Below are positions 28,631 through 37,183 of a stretch of DNA of 64,000 nt, one piece after another (within the stretch, counting starts at the first letter, position 1; each line of letters starts with the position of its first letter). Made by a program: the position numbers and the translations under genes. The DNA is from Bacillus sp. AFS073361. GTDB lineage: Bacteria; Bacillota; Bacilli; Bacillales; Cytobacillaceae. The stretch lies in NCBI RefSeq assembly GCF_002567005.1, contig NZ_NUZU01000013.1, forward strand, positions 268,636-332,635. The letters run 5' to 3'. The notes beneath the pieces are model-generated. The model was not told the DNA's origin, made no database searches, and saw nothing but the letters and a program-made list of their open reading frames with translations.

Positions 28631-29315
28631 GCATGTTGTTTTGTCCCTAGTCTGCCTTGTATTAGGATTTTTGATGGCCTTTTCCTATCATTTAACACAA
28701 TTGGAAATGAACAAAGGGAAACCAAATGTTTCTGATGGACAGTGGGAACAGACCCTTGCACTTCGAAACCAATTAATTAATGAAGAAAAAACTAATCGTG
28801 AACTGCAAAAGGAATTAAGTCAAAAACAAGATTTGGTTTTTAAAAATGAGAAAGATCTTTCTAAAGAGGCAGAGGTTTATGAAAATCTTGCTGAAGATGC
28901 CGAGAAATTTCGAATGTTCTTAGGGAAAGTGAAGGTTAAAGGTAAAGGGGTCAAGATTACACTGACGGATGGTGCTTACGACCCAAAGGAGGATAATATC
29001 AATAATTATCTTGTTCATGAACATCACGTATTTAAAGTTGTAAATGAGCTTTATATATCCGGGGCAGCAGCAGTTGCCATAAATGGTCAGAGGCTGACAA
29101 GCCATTCTTATATTATTTGTAATGGACCAGTTATTACGGTTGATGGAATTGAGCATCCAGCTCCTTTCATAATTTCAGCAATCGGAGATCCTGAAGTCCT
29201 CTCTTCATCCATAAACCTTATAGGAGGGGTGAAAGATCAGTTAGTAAACGATAATATTATTTTTACACTGGAAAAAGATAATGAAATTGTTCTTGATCCC
29301 ATCCTAGGCAGTTAG
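28605..29315 (+). CDS. ylxW: DUF881 protein YlxW
   Basis: A 236-residue membrane-anchored protein: one N-terminal membrane helix (about 9-28), a coiled coil (about 45-95) and a DUF881 domain. Its function is not established. TTG 28605 is the start, 9 bases after GGAGG and inside divIB; the frame further upstream is only overlap. The following gene encodes a homologous DUF881 protein, so the pair looks like a tandem duplication. Confidence 0.88.
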   Translation: MSKIRVKGKHVVLSLVCLVLGFLMAFSYHLTQLEMNKGKPNVSDGQWEQTLALRNQLINEEKTNRELQKELSQKQDLVFKNEKDLSKEAEVYENLAEDAEKFRMFLGKVKVKGKGVKITLTDGAYDPKEDNINNYLVHEHHVFKVVNELYISGAAAVAINGQRLTSHSYIICNGPVITVDGIEHPAPFIISAIGDPEVLSSSINLIGGVKDQLVNDNIIFTLEKDNEIVLDPILGS

Positions 29316-29365
29316 TCATGAGGAAATGTCCACGTTAAGATAATTTAAAAGGTTAGGTGAAAAAA

Positions 29366-30097
29366 GTGGACAACAAAAAAATAAATTTAAGTTTTACTTT
29401 GATCGCAGTCTTAGTAGGATTCATGATTGCTATCCAGTTTCAAACAGTAAAAAAACCTGTTGAACGGGATACTCGTGATATATGGCAGCTTCGTGATGCA
29501 ATATTAAAAGAAAAAGAACTTCAATCCAACTTATTAAGTGAAATTCGTTCAAATGAAGAAAAACTGGCAGCCTATGAATCTAAACGGAAACAAAGCAAAG
29601 AACAAGCCTTAAGTGATACTTTAAAGGAACTAAAGCTTGAAGCCGGGTTATCTGAAATTACTGTTCCTGGTATTAAATTAAAGATTGAACCAGTAATCGA
29701 AGAAATTAAGATAGGTACACCTGTAAATAGAGTTATTCCTCCTGAACTCCTAACAAGATTGTTAAACGAATTGAATATGTACGAAGCTAAATATGTAGCA
29801 ATCGATGGGAAGAGAATTATTAATACCACTGTAATTCGCGACATCAATATGGAAACAAAAATTGATGGGCATACGATTGAAAGGTTGCCAATCGAAGTTG
29901 TTGTAGGTGTAGATGATAACTCTACAGCTGAAAAATTATATAATCGGATGAAAGTATCAAAAGCAACGGAAGAATTCTTTATTGAAAATCTAAGACTTTC
30001 GATTTCAAAACCAATTCCGAACTTAACGGTACCAGCCTACGATGATTCCATACGCATCCGCTACATGGAACCGGCAAAAGAAGGAGGCGATTCTTAA
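29366..30097 (+). CDS. ylxX: DUF881 protein YlxX
   Basis: A 243-residue paralogue of YlxW with the same layout: a membrane helix (about 7-24), a coiled coil (about 38-80) and a DUF881 domain with the matching IDGKRIINTTVIRDIN stretch. GTG 29366 is served by AGGTGA 5 bases upstream; GTG 29357 (three codons longer) cannot be excluded. Function unknown. Its stop overlaps the sbp start by one base. Confidence 0.87.
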   Translation: MDNKKINLSFTLIAVLVGFMIAIQFQTVKKPVERDTRDIWQLRDAILKEKELQSNLLSEIRSNEEKLAAYESKRKQSKEQALSDTLKELKLEAGLSEITVPGIKLKIEPVIEEIKIGTPVNRVIPPELLTRLLNELNMYEAKYVAIDGKRIINTTVIRDINMETKIDGHTIERLPIEVVVGVDDNSTAEKLYNRMKVSKATEEFFIENLRLSISKPIPNLTVPAYDDSIRIRYMEPAKEGGDS

Positions 30098-30459
30098 TGT
30101 GGCTTCCATTCATAGGATTAGTAATTGGGATCATTCTGGGACTATTAACAGAAATCCGTATTCCTGAGGAATATTCCAATTATTTGTCGATTGCTGTCTT
30201 AGCAGCATTCGACACTCTTTTCGGTGGGATCAGGGCATACCTGCAAAATATATATGATGAAAAAGTGTTTGTATCAGGGTTCTTCTTTAATATTATACTT
30301 GCTGCAAGTTTAGCTTTTCTCGGTGTTAATCTTGGTGTAGACTTATATTTAGCGGCAGTTTTCGCGTTTGGTGTCAGACTGTTTCAGAATATTGCCGTAA
30401 TAAGGCGAATATTATTGGCAAAATGGTCAACGAACAAAGAAAAAGTAGAAAAAAATTGA
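30097..30459 (+). CDS. sbp: Small basic membrane protein Sbp (DUF1290)
   Basis: A 120-residue protein with three predicted membrane helices and the DUF1290 signature (EEYSNYLSIAVLAAFDTLFGGIRA). It has a basic C-terminal end. Its role is unknown, but its position before ftsA is conserved in bacilli. The ATG shares one base with the ylxX stop (TAATG), so translation is coupled. Confidence 0.92.
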   Translation: MWLPFIGLVIGIILGLLTEIRIPEEYSNYLSIAVLAAFDTLFGGIRAYLQNIYDEKVFVSGFFFNIILAASLAFLGVNLGVDLYLAAVFAFGVRLFQNIAVIRRILLAKWSTNKEKVEKN

Positions 30460-30467
30460 ATTTTTTT

Positions 30468-30496
30468 AAAGGGAATCATTTAGTTGTGACGAATAA
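30468..30496 (+). promoter_or_regulatory. Sigma-H-type promoter before ftsA
   Basis: AAAGGGAAT (30468-30476) matches the sigma-H -35 consensus RNAGGAWWW at 8 of 9 positions; after 11 bases GACGAATAA (30488-30496) matches RNNGAATWW fully. B. subtilis ftsAZ also has a sigma-H promoter that boosts FtsZ at the onset of sporulation. A sigma-A-like pair TTGTGA, 17 bases, TATGTA (30484-30512) overlaps it. Confidence 0.72.
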
Positions 30497-30585
30497 TTTT
30501 ATATGATATGTATAGTGAACTTTTATTGAACAAAAAAAATATAGTTGTTGTTCAACTTAAGGAAATCTAAAGGAGGTGCCAAAGA

Positions 30586-31884
30586 ATGAACAGCAATGAA
30601 ATATATGTTAGTCTTGACATCGGTACATCCAGTGTGAAAGTAATCATTGGTGAAATGGTCAATGACTCGGGTAAAGACTCATTAAATATAATTGGTGTTG
30701 GAAATGTGAAATCCGAAGGATTGCGCAAAGGATCAATTGTTGATATGGACGACACCGTTCATTCGATTAGAAGGGCGATAGAGCAGGCAGAAAGAATGAT
30801 TGGGATGGAAATAAAGGATGTGGTGGTTGGCATTTCAGGTAACAATGTCATGCTTCAACATTGTCATGGTATTGTAGCTGTTTCCAGCCAAAATAGAGAG
30901 ATTACGAATGAAGACGTCATTCGTGTCATTGAAGCATCACACGTTGGTTCGATTCCGCCTGAAAGAGAAAATATCGGAGTTATCCGAAAACAATTTATTC
31001 TCGACGGTAAAGATGAAATTAACGACCCCCGTGGGATGATAGGGGTTCGCTTGGAAATGGATGGTATTCTTATTACTGGTTCCAAATCAATTATCATTAA
31101 TACTCTTCGATGTGTTGAACGGGCCGGTCTAGAAATAGTAGATATTGTTCTTCAGCCGTTAGCAGCAGGTGATTATGCACTGTCAAAAGATGAGAAAAAC
31201 CTCGGTGTCGCTCTTATCGATCTTGGTGGTGGTTCCACTACAATTGCTGTTTTCGAAGAAGGTTTTATTTCCCAAACAAGTGTTATTCCGATTGGCGGAG
31301 ACTATATTACAAAAGATATTTCTGTGGGCCTGCGGACCTCGACAGAAGATGCGGAAAAAATAAAAATCAAACACGGACATGCATTCTATGACGAAGCGTC
31401 AGAAGATGAAGTGTTTAGTGTACCAATCATTGGCAGTGATCAACATCAACAGTTTAATCAGCTGGAAATATCTGATGTTATTGAAGCGAGAATGGAAGAG
31501 ATTTTTGAACTAGTATTACATGAAATGAAACGCTTAGGATATAGTGACCTGCCGGGCGGTTATGTATTAACTGGCGGTATTGCAAATATGCAAGGTGTAC
31601 TTGAACTTGCTCAGGTTATATTACAGAATAGAGTACGCATTGCGGTGCCAGACTATATTGGTGTAAGGGAACCACAATATACCACAGCGGTTGGTTTAAT
31701 TAAGTATGCTTACAAGAATGCTAGATTACCAGGTGGACACGCTGGTTCTTCAACCATTTCTGAACCTGCCGAAAAGAGAGCACCTAAACAACATCAACAA
31801 CCTAAACAACCAAAAGCAGAAAAACATCCGGAAGAAAAGATGTCATCAAAAGTAAAAAAATTCCTTGGTTACTTTTTCGAATAG
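30586..31884 (+). CDS. ftsA: Cell division protein FtsA
   Basis: A 432-residue actin-like ATPase that tethers FtsZ to the membrane. Phosphate loop YVSLDIGTSSVKVIIG, the 1C domain, IDLGGGSTTIAVF and VLTGGIANMQGV are visible. A Gln/Lys/Pro-rich linker (about 385-415) leads to the C-terminal amphipathic helix VKKFLGYFFE. AAAGGAGGTG before ATG is a very strong ribosome site. Confidence 0.97.
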   Translation: MNSNEIYVSLDIGTSSVKVIIGEMVNDSGKDSLNIIGVGNVKSEGLRKGSIVDMDDTVHSIRRAIEQAERMIGMEIKDVVVGISGNNVMLQHCHGIVAVSSQNREITNEDVIRVIEASHVGSIPPERENIGVIRKQFILDGKDEINDPRGMIGVRLEMDGILITGSKSIIINTLRCVERAGLEIVDIVLQPLAAGDYALSKDEKNLGVALIDLGGGSTTIAVFEEGFISQTSVIPIGGDYITKDISVGLRTSTEDAEKIKIKHGHAFYDEASEDEVFSVPIIGSDQHQQFNQLEISDVIEARMEEIFELVLHEMKRLGYSDLPGGYVLTGGIANMQGVLELAQVILQNRVRIAVPDYIGVREPQYTTAVGLIKYAYKNARLPGGHAGSSTISEPAEKRAPKQHQQPKQPKAEKHPEEKMSSKVKKFLGYFFE

Positions 31885-31922
31885 GCTAATCGAAAAGAAA
31901 TCGAAGAATTAGGAGGATTGTC

Positions 31923-33059
31923 ATGTTAGAATTTGATACAAATTTAGATTCTCTTGCAACTATAAAAGTAATTGGTGTCGGGGGTGGGGGTAATAACGCG
32001 GTAAATCGAATGATTGAACATGGCGTTCAAGGAGTAGAATTTATCGCTGTTAATACTGATGCTCAAGCACTGAATCTTTCTAAAGCAGAAGTTAAGATGC
32101 AAATAGGTGCTAAACTGACCCGTGGACTAGGAGCAGGTGCTAATCCAGAGGTTGGAAAGAAAGCTGCTGAAGAAAGTAAAGAACAATTGGAAGCAGCATT
32201 AAGTGGTGCGGACATGGTATTTGTTACTGCGGGAATGGGCGGTGGAACAGGCACTGGTGCAGCACCTGTTATTGCTCAAATTGCTCGAGACTTAGGTGCA
32301 TTGACCGTTGGTGTAGTTACTCGTCCGTTTACATTTGAAGGAAAAAAACGCTCTGGACAAGCATCAGGTGGAATTGGTGCGATGAAAGATGCGGTTGACA
32401 CACTAATTGTGATTCCAAATGATCGTCTCCTAGAAATTGTAGATAAAAGCACTCCAATGCTGGAAGCATTTCGTGAAGCTGATAATGTACTTCGCCAGGG
32501 TGTACAAGGTATATCAGATTTAATTGCTGTACCTGGTCTTATTAACTTGGACTTTGCTGATGTAAAGACAATCATGTCTAATAAGGGATCTGCTTTAATG
32601 GGTATTGGTGTTTCTGCTGGTGAAAACCGTGCCGCAGAGGCTGCTAAGAAAGCAATTAGTTCTCCTTTATTAGAAACATCTATTGATGGAGCACAAGGGG
32701 TACTAATGAACATTACAGGCGGTACAAACTTAAGTCTTTATGAAGTTCAAGAAGCTGCTGATATCGTAGCAACTGCTTCTGATCAGGAAGTAAATATGAT
32801 TTTTGGTTCTGTTATCAATGAATCATTAAAGGATGAAATTATCGTTACTGTCATCGCTACTGGATTTAAAGAAGAAACCTTGCAGCCAAAAGCTACTCGT
32901 CCTACTTTTGGTCAGGCTAAACCACAGATGGGTAATGTTAAAAGAGAACAGCCAAAACGTGAAGAGGTTCAGCAAGAGCCTGTCCGCCATACACAAGTTT
33001 CCCAAGATGAAACATTAGATATTCCAACCTTCTTACGGAACCGCAATCGTAGAAGATAA
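31923..33059 (+). CDS. ftsZ: Cell division GTPase FtsZ
   Basis: A 378-residue tubulin homologue that forms the Z ring. The GTP-binding core is complete: [14 protein letters not shown] near residue 18, the tubulin signature [10 protein letters not shown] near 105, and the T7 loop [10 protein letters not shown]. An unstructured linker (about 318-360) ends in the conserved C-terminal peptide [13 protein letters not shown], which binds FtsA and SepF. AGGAGGATTG precedes ATG and a terminator follows. Confidence 0.98.
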   Translation: MLEFDTNLDSLATIKVIGVGGGGNNAVNRMIEHGVQGVEFIAVNTDAQALNLSKAEVKMQIGAKLTRGLGAGANPEVGKKAAEESKEQLEAALSGADMVFVTAGMGGGTGTGAAPVIAQIARDLGALTVGVVTRPFTFEGKKRSGQASGGIGAMKDAVDTLIVIPNDRLLEIVDKSTPMLEAFREADNVLRQGVQGISDLIAVPGLINLDFADVKTIMSNKGSALMGIGVSAGENRAAEAAKKAISSPLLETSIDGAQGVLMNITGGTNLSLYEVQEAADIVATASDQEVNMIFGSVINESLKDEIIVTVIATGFKEETLQPKATRPTFGQAKPQMGNVKREQPKREEVQQEPVRHTQVSQDETLDIPTFLRNRNRRR

Positions 33060-33074
33060 AAAGTGAATAATTAT

Positions 33075-33117
33075 ACAAAAGACACGGCCTTGTTTTGGGT
33101 CGTGTCTTTTGTATGTT
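33075..33117 (+). terminator. Intrinsic terminator after ftsZ
   Basis: ACAAAAGACACG and CGTGTCTTTTGT form a 12-bp perfect stem that continues inward with GCC/GGT, followed by a T-rich stretch. Confidence 0.9.
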
Positions 33118-33132
33118 TAAAATAAAAATGTA

Positions 33133-33153
33133 TGACAAAATCCATCTGACAAA
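33133..33153 (+). promoter_or_regulatory. Tandem Spo0A-like boxes upstream of spoIIGA
   Basis: TGACAAA occurs at 33133-33139 and 33147-33153, 14 bases apart. It matches TGNCRAA, a relaxed form of the 0A box TGNCGAA. The boxes lie about 86-106 bases before the predicted transcription start, near the distal Spo0A site of B. subtilis spoIIG. Confidence 0.55.
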
Positions 33154-33198
33154 ATACGTTGTGAATAGTGCAAATTTTTGTTTGTTTGATTACACAAA

Positions 33199-33232
33199 GT
33201 GACACACTTCATCCATGCAAGTACGTTATACT
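33199..33232 (+). promoter_or_regulatory. spoIIG promoter with 22-bp spacer
   Basis: GTGACA (33199-33204) and TATACT (33227-33232) are separated by 22 bases. The same unusual spacing characterises the Spo0A-activated sigma-A promoter of the B. subtilis spoIIG operon. Transcription would begin near 33239. Confidence 0.78.
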
Positions 33233-33278
33233 TTTTCGTAAACAGAAAGGAAAAGCTGATAAATCTATAGAGAGGAAG

Positions 33279-34220
33279 CTGGTAACTATTTATTTAGATG
33301 TGATCTGGGCTCTAAATTTATTATTTGATAGTCTGCTTCTATATTTAACAGCTATTTTTCTAAAAAGAGAGATTAAAATAGGGAGACTAGCTGCCGGAGG
33401 ATTTATTGGTTCCTTGATAATTTTATTATCATTTACGCCATTAAATGTCTATACAAGCCATCCCATATCAAAATTCATATTTTCAATCCTAATGGTGTTA
33501 ATAACCTTTGGATATAAGCGGATGTCTTTTTTCTTTAAGGCGTTAATGACACTTTATGTGTCCACCTTTTTAATCGGCGGAGCATTAATGGGGGCCCATT
33601 ATTTTATACAGTATGATTCTGAGCTAACAACCAAGGTCCTTGTGTCCAGTACAAAAGGGTTTGGAGATCCGATAAGCTGGCTATTCGTTCTAATTGGATT
33701 TCCCGTTGCTTGGCACTTCTCAAGGAAAAATGTTGAAAGCATGGAGATGACAAAAATACAATTTGATCAAATTGTTAAAGTCAGAATCAATATAAATAAC
33801 GAAACACTTACCTTTAAAGGATTAGTGGATAGCGGGAATCAACTTTATGATCCATTATCAAAGCTTCCTGTGATGTTTGTTTCCATTAAAAACCAACTAG
33901 AAACAATTTCAGAATCAATAAGAAAGCTTGCAGGAGACCCAGAATTACTTATCAATAGCAGTGGAGACCTTCCAGATGAATGGCAAAATAGGATCAGAAT
34001 TATACCTACTCGTGTGATTGGACAAGAGCATCAACTAATTATTGCGGTAAAGCCAGAAAACATTTTTATTGAACATAAAGATACTCAATATTTATGTGAA
34101 AAAGGTCTTGTTTCCTTTACAACAAAGCAACTCTCAAGTGAAGATGCCTTTCAATGTATTGTTCATCCAAAGATGCTCACAGGTCCTAAGCAGCAAATGA
34201 AAACCATTAAGGTGAGTTAG
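33279..34220 (+). CDS. spoIIGA: Pro-sigma-E processing peptidase SpoIIGA
   Basis: Membrane aspartic protease that activates pro-sigma-E in the mother cell. Five membrane helices (first ~155 residues) are followed by a cytoplasmic protease domain with the catalytic Asp in [12 protein letters not shown] and a C-terminal PKMLTG motif. The start is a problem: in-frame GTG 33168 and TTG 33186 lie upstream of the predicted transcription start, and no ATG/GTG/TTG follows until GTG 33300, inside the conserved [15 protein letters not shown] (33271-33278) is the only ribosome site. I place the start provisionally at CTG 33279; GTA 33282 (aligned with the B. subtilis Met) or ATT 33288 are alternatives. 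Confidence 0.85.
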   Translation: MVTIYLDVIWALNLLFDSLLLYLTAIFLKREIKIGRLAAGGFIGSLIILLSFTPLNVYTSHPISKFIFSILMVLITFGYKRMSFFFKALMTLYVSTFLIGGALMGAHYFIQYDSELTTKVLVSSTKGFGDPISWLFVLIGFPVAWHFSRKNVESMEMTKIQFDQIVKVRININNETLTFKGLVDSGNQLYDPLSKLPVMFVSIKNQLETISESIRKLAGDPELLINSSGDLPDEWQNRIRIIPTRVIGQEHQLIIAVKPENIFIEHKDTQYLCEKGLVSFTTKQLSSEDAFQCIVHPKMLTGPKQQMKTIKVS

Positions 34221-34264
34221 TATTACTATACTCAGAAAAACATATTTTAGAAGGAGGAACACAT

Positions 34265-34984
34265 ATGAAAAAATGGAGGCTTCGCCTATCCTATTACTGG
34301 TATAAACTATTAATGAAATTGGGTTTAAAAACAGATGAAGTTTATTATATTGGTGGTAGTGAGGCCTTGCCGCCTCCTTTAAGCAAAGATGAAGAAGAGA
34401 TGCTGCTGAAAAAATTACCTGGTGGTGATAAAGCAGCTAGGTCAATATTAATTGAACGAAATCTTCGTCTTGTTGTATACATTGCTAGAAAATTCGAGAA
34501 TACCGGGATTAATATCGAAGATTTAATTAGTATCGGAACCATTGGATTAATTAAAGCCGTCAATACCTTTAATCCTGAGAAAAAAATAAAACTTGCTACA
34601 TATGCCTCACGTTGTATCGAAAATGAGATTCTCATGTACTTAAGGCGCAATAATAAAATCAGGTCAGAAGTATCCTTTGATGAACCCTTAAACATTGATT
34701 GGGATGGGAATGAACTATTATTATCTGATGTTTTAGGGACGGATGATGATATTATTACAAAGGACTTAGAGGCCAATGTGGACCGAAAGCTCCTGACAAA
34801 AGCACTTCATCAACTAACTGACCGTGAAAAACAAATTATGGAACTCCGGTTTGGTCTTACAAATGGAGAAGAAAAAACCCAAAAAGACGTAGCTGACATG
34901 CTGGGAATATCCCAATCTTATATTTCCCGCTTAGAAAAAAGAATTATAAAAAGGCTGCGAAAAGAATTTAATAAAATGGTGTAA
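34265..34984 (+). CDS. sigE: RNA polymerase sigma factor sigma-E (pro-form)
   Basis: A 239-residue mother-cell sigma factor. The first ~27 residues form the amphipathic prosequence ([18 protein letters not shown]) removed by SpoIIGA near the YYIGG stretch. Region 2 includes [17 protein letters not shown] and [19 protein letters not shown]; region 4 ends with the helix-turn-helix [31 protein letters not shown] precedes ATG. It is co-transcribed with spoIIGA; a hairpin separates it from sigG. Confidence 0.98.
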   Translation: MKKWRLRLSYYWYKLLMKLGLKTDEVYYIGGSEALPPPLSKDEEEMLLKKLPGGDKAARSILIERNLRLVVYIARKFENTGINIEDLISIGTIGLIKAVNTFNPEKKIKLATYASRCIENEILMYLRRNNKIRSEVSFDEPLNIDWDGNELLLSDVLGTDDDIITKDLEANVDRKLLTKALHQLTDREKQIMELRFGLTNGEEKTQKDVADMLGISQSYISRLEKRIIKRLRKEFNKMV

Positions 34985-35046
34985 AGAAGAAAAAATTTTT
35001 TCCATTAAAAACCTATGATTTTCGTGACTTAATTGCATTTTTCGAC

Positions 35047-35088
35047 AAATATGCACTTGTCCATCATCGTGGATAAGTGCATATTTTT
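35047..35088 (+). terminator. Long hairpin between sigE and sigG
   Basis: A 17-bp stem (AAATATGCACTTGTCCA with TGGATAAGTGCATATTT, one G-U pair) around TCATCG, ending in T5. It would limit readthrough from spoIIGA-sigE into sigG, or fold over the sigG leader if readthrough occurs. Confidence 0.88.
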
Positions 35089-35107
35089 CCTTCTCAAGGA
35101 GATACTG
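35079..35107 (+). promoter_or_regulatory. Sigma-F/sigma-G-like promoter of sigG
   Basis: GCATA (35079-35083), 14 bases, then GGAGATACTG (35098-35107), which fits the forespore pattern GYWTA-N15-GGNRANAHTW apart from the last base and a one-base shorter spacer. It overlaps the 3' arm of the preceding hairpin. sigG is sigma-F dependent in B. subtilis. Confidence 0.5.
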
Positions 35108-35144
35108 TTTTTTGTACAGCAACTCCTGTGAGGAGGGAAAAGGA

Positions 35145-35924
35145 TTGACTCGAAATAAAGTTGAAATTTGCGGTGTGGACACAGCAAAACTTCCTGTCCT
35201 AAAAAACGAAGAAATGAGAATACTCTTCAAGCAAATGCAAGAGGGCGATATTTATGCCAGAGAAAAGCTCGTCAACGGTAATTTACGACTCGTATTAAGT
35301 GTCATTCAACGTTTTAACAATAGAGGCGAGTTTGTTGACGACTTGTTTCAAGTTGGCTGTATTGGGCTGATGAAATCTATCGATAACTTTGATTTGGGCC
35401 AAAACGTAAAGTTTTCAACCTATGCGGTTCCAATGATTATTGGTGAAATTCGAAGGTACTTGCGTGACAATAATCCAATTCGCGTTTCTAGATCTTTGAG
35501 GGATATTGCTTATAAAGCCCTACAGGTAAGAGAGCGATTGATGAGCGAAACTTCAAGGGAACCAACCGCAGAAGAAATTGCGAAGGTCTTAGAAGTTCCA
35601 CATGAAGAAATCGTTTTCGCCCTTGATGCCATTCAGGACCCAGTGTCTCTTTTCGAGCCAATTTATAATGATGGCGGCGACCCAATTTATGTAATGGATC
35701 AATTAAGCGATGAAAAAAATAAAGATATCCATTGGATTGAAGAAATTGCATTAAAAGAAGGAATGCGCAGGCTAAATGATCGCGAAAAGTTAATTTTACG
35801 AAAACGATTCTTTCAAGGGAAAACACAAATGGAAGTCGCAGATGAAATTGGGATTTCTCAAGCACAAGTTTCTCGTTTAGAAAAAGCTGCGATAAGACAA
35901 ATGAATAAAAATATCCAAAGTTAG
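35145..35924 (+). CDS. sigG: Forespore RNA polymerase sigma factor sigma-G
   Basis: A 259-residue late forespore sigma factor. Start TTG 35145 follows GGAGGG by about 6 bases and gives the family start (M)TRNKVEICGVD. Region 2 carries NLRLVLSVIQRFNNRGE and FSTYAVPMIIGEIRRYLRD; region 4 has the helix-turn-helix VADEIGISQAQVSRLEKAA. A weak TTG start fits the known need to keep early sigma-G levels low. A terminator overlaps the stop codon. Confidence 0.97.
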   Translation: MTRNKVEICGVDTAKLPVLKNEEMRILFKQMQEGDIYAREKLVNGNLRLVLSVIQRFNNRGEFVDDLFQVGCIGLMKSIDNFDLGQNVKFSTYAVPMIIGEIRRYLRDNNPIRVSRSLRDIAYKALQVRERLMSETSREPTAEEIAKVLEVPHEEIVFALDAIQDPVSLFEPIYNDGGDPIYVMDQLSDEKNKDIHWIEEIALKEGMRRLNDREKLILRKRFFQGKTQMEVADEIGISQAQVSRLEKAAIRQMNKNIQS

Positions 35925-35951
35925 GCTGTCCTTAGGGCAGCTTTATTTTTA
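35924..35951 (+). terminator. Intrinsic terminator after sigG
   Basis: GCTGTCC and GGGCAGC (one G-U pair) form a hairpin with a TTA loop, followed by a T-rich tract. Confidence 0.75.
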
Positions 35952-36016
35952 TTCCTTTTACTAAATGTCATTGAGTAAACATATATTTTATAGAAATAAA
36001 ACCGGGAGTGAGTGAG

Positions 36017-36286
36017 ATGGTAAAAATTTCTGAGTTCCAAATTAAAGATGTGGTGAATGTAGCAGATGGAAAGAGGCTTGGGAATATTGGTGATATTGAG
36101 ATAAATTTAACAACAGGAAAGATTGAAGCAGTGGTGATTAGCGGCAGCGGAAGAGTACTTGGCTTTTTTGGTAAAGATGACGACGTAGTTATTCCTTGGA
36201 AGAATATTTTAAAAATAGGTCAAGATGTCATTTTGGTTAGATATAAAGGCAGTGCAGAAAATATAACGGAAGAAGCAGAAGTTTAA
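36017..36286 (+). CDS. ylmC: PRC-barrel protein YlmC/YmxH family
   Basis: An 89-residue single-domain PRC-barrel protein (about residues 2-75). It begins MVKISEFQIKDVVNV, like B. subtilis YlmC and its paralogue YmxH. The GGGAGTGA site selects ATG 36017 over GTG 36008. Its function is not established; loss of ylmC homologues affects sporulation only mildly, if at all, as far as I know. It sits between sigG and the ylmDE-sepF group. Confidence 0.88.
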   Translation: MVKISEFQIKDVVNVADGKRLGNIGDIEINLTTGKIEAVVISGSGRVLGFFGKDDDVVIPWKNILKIGQDVILVRYKGSAENITEEAEV

Positions 36287-36355
36287 CTCTTGTTTTTGCG
36301 GTGACCAAATTTTCTTTTCATGGTAAACTATAGAAAAAACATAAGAGGTATGAAT

Positions 36356-37183
36356 ATGGAACCCTTTGTTTTAAAAAATCAATCCTTTTTAACTATTGAA
36401 AATTGGGTAAGCAAATATCCAGGTTTAGTTGCAGGAATAACCACTAATAATGGCGGGGTAAGCAAAGGGGATTACAAATCCCTTAACCTTGGGTTTCACG
36501 TTGGTGATATTCAAAGCGATGTTTGTTCCAACCGAGAAAAAGTTTCAGACCTGCTCACATTTCCACTAAAGTCCTGGGTCGGAGCTGAACAAACACATGG
36601 AATTCATCTGAAAAAAATTTCTAAACTTGACCGTGGCAAAGGATCCAATTCCTATGAAAATGCTATTAAAGATACAGATGGTTTTTATACGAATGAGGAG
36701 GGCGTCTTGTTAACACTCTGCTATGCCGACTGTGTCCCTCTTTTTTTTATTGCTCCTGAATCAAAAATGATTGGTGTAGCCCATGCTGGCTGGAAAGGGA
36801 CTGTAGGTCAAATTGCAAGGGAAATGATCATTGCGTGGAAAAGAGAAGGAATTAACCCAGAACAGATTCTAGTTACAATTGGCCCATCCATTTGTGAAAA
36901 ATGTTATATTGTTGATAAGTATGTGATAAACTTGGTCGAAAATACACTAGAAGATGTCGAAATTTTACCCTATAATTTAATTAAAGAAGGCCAATATTCC
37001 TTAGATTTACGTGAGGTAAATAGACAAATATTAATAAAGTCTGGTGTGCCGAATACGAATATCCAGTTGACAAACTTTTGTTCTAGTTGTAATAAAGAGT
37101 TTTTTTCCCATCGTCGTGACCAAGGGAAAACAGGAAGAATGTTAACTTTTATAGGCTGGAAGGAGACTACGGAACGTTTATGA
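36356..37183 (+). CDS. ylmD: Laccase-domain purine nucleoside phosphorylase-like YlmD
   Basis: A 275-residue protein of the YfiH/YlmD (Cu-oxidase_4) family; members act on purine nucleosides. Metal and active-site motifs are [34 protein letters not shown] and [21 protein letters not shown]. The frame opens at 36320, but AAGAGG with 7 bases of spacing points to ATG 36356. Its stop overlaps the ylmE start (ATGA). Confidence 0.92.
   Translation: MEPFVLKNQSFLTIENWVSKYPGLVAGITTNNGGVSKGDYKSLNLGFHVGDIQSDVCSNREKVSDLLTFPLKSWVGAEQTHGIHLKKISKLDRGKGSNSYENAIKDTDGFYTNEEGVLLTLCYADCVPLFFIAPESKMIGVAHAGWKGTVGQIAREMIIAWKREGINPEQILVTIGPSICEKCYIVDKYVINLVENTLEDVEILPYNLIKEGQYSLDLREVNRQILIKSGVPNTNIQLTNFCSSCNKEFFSHRRDQGKTGRMLTFIGWKETTERL

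Noticed and set aside
32276..32713. Minus-strand 145-codon frame opposite ftsZ
   Set aside because: Shadow of the FtsZ core.
34345..34776. Minus-strand 143-codon frame opposite sigE
   Set aside because: Shadow of the sigma-E regions 1-3; no start signal.
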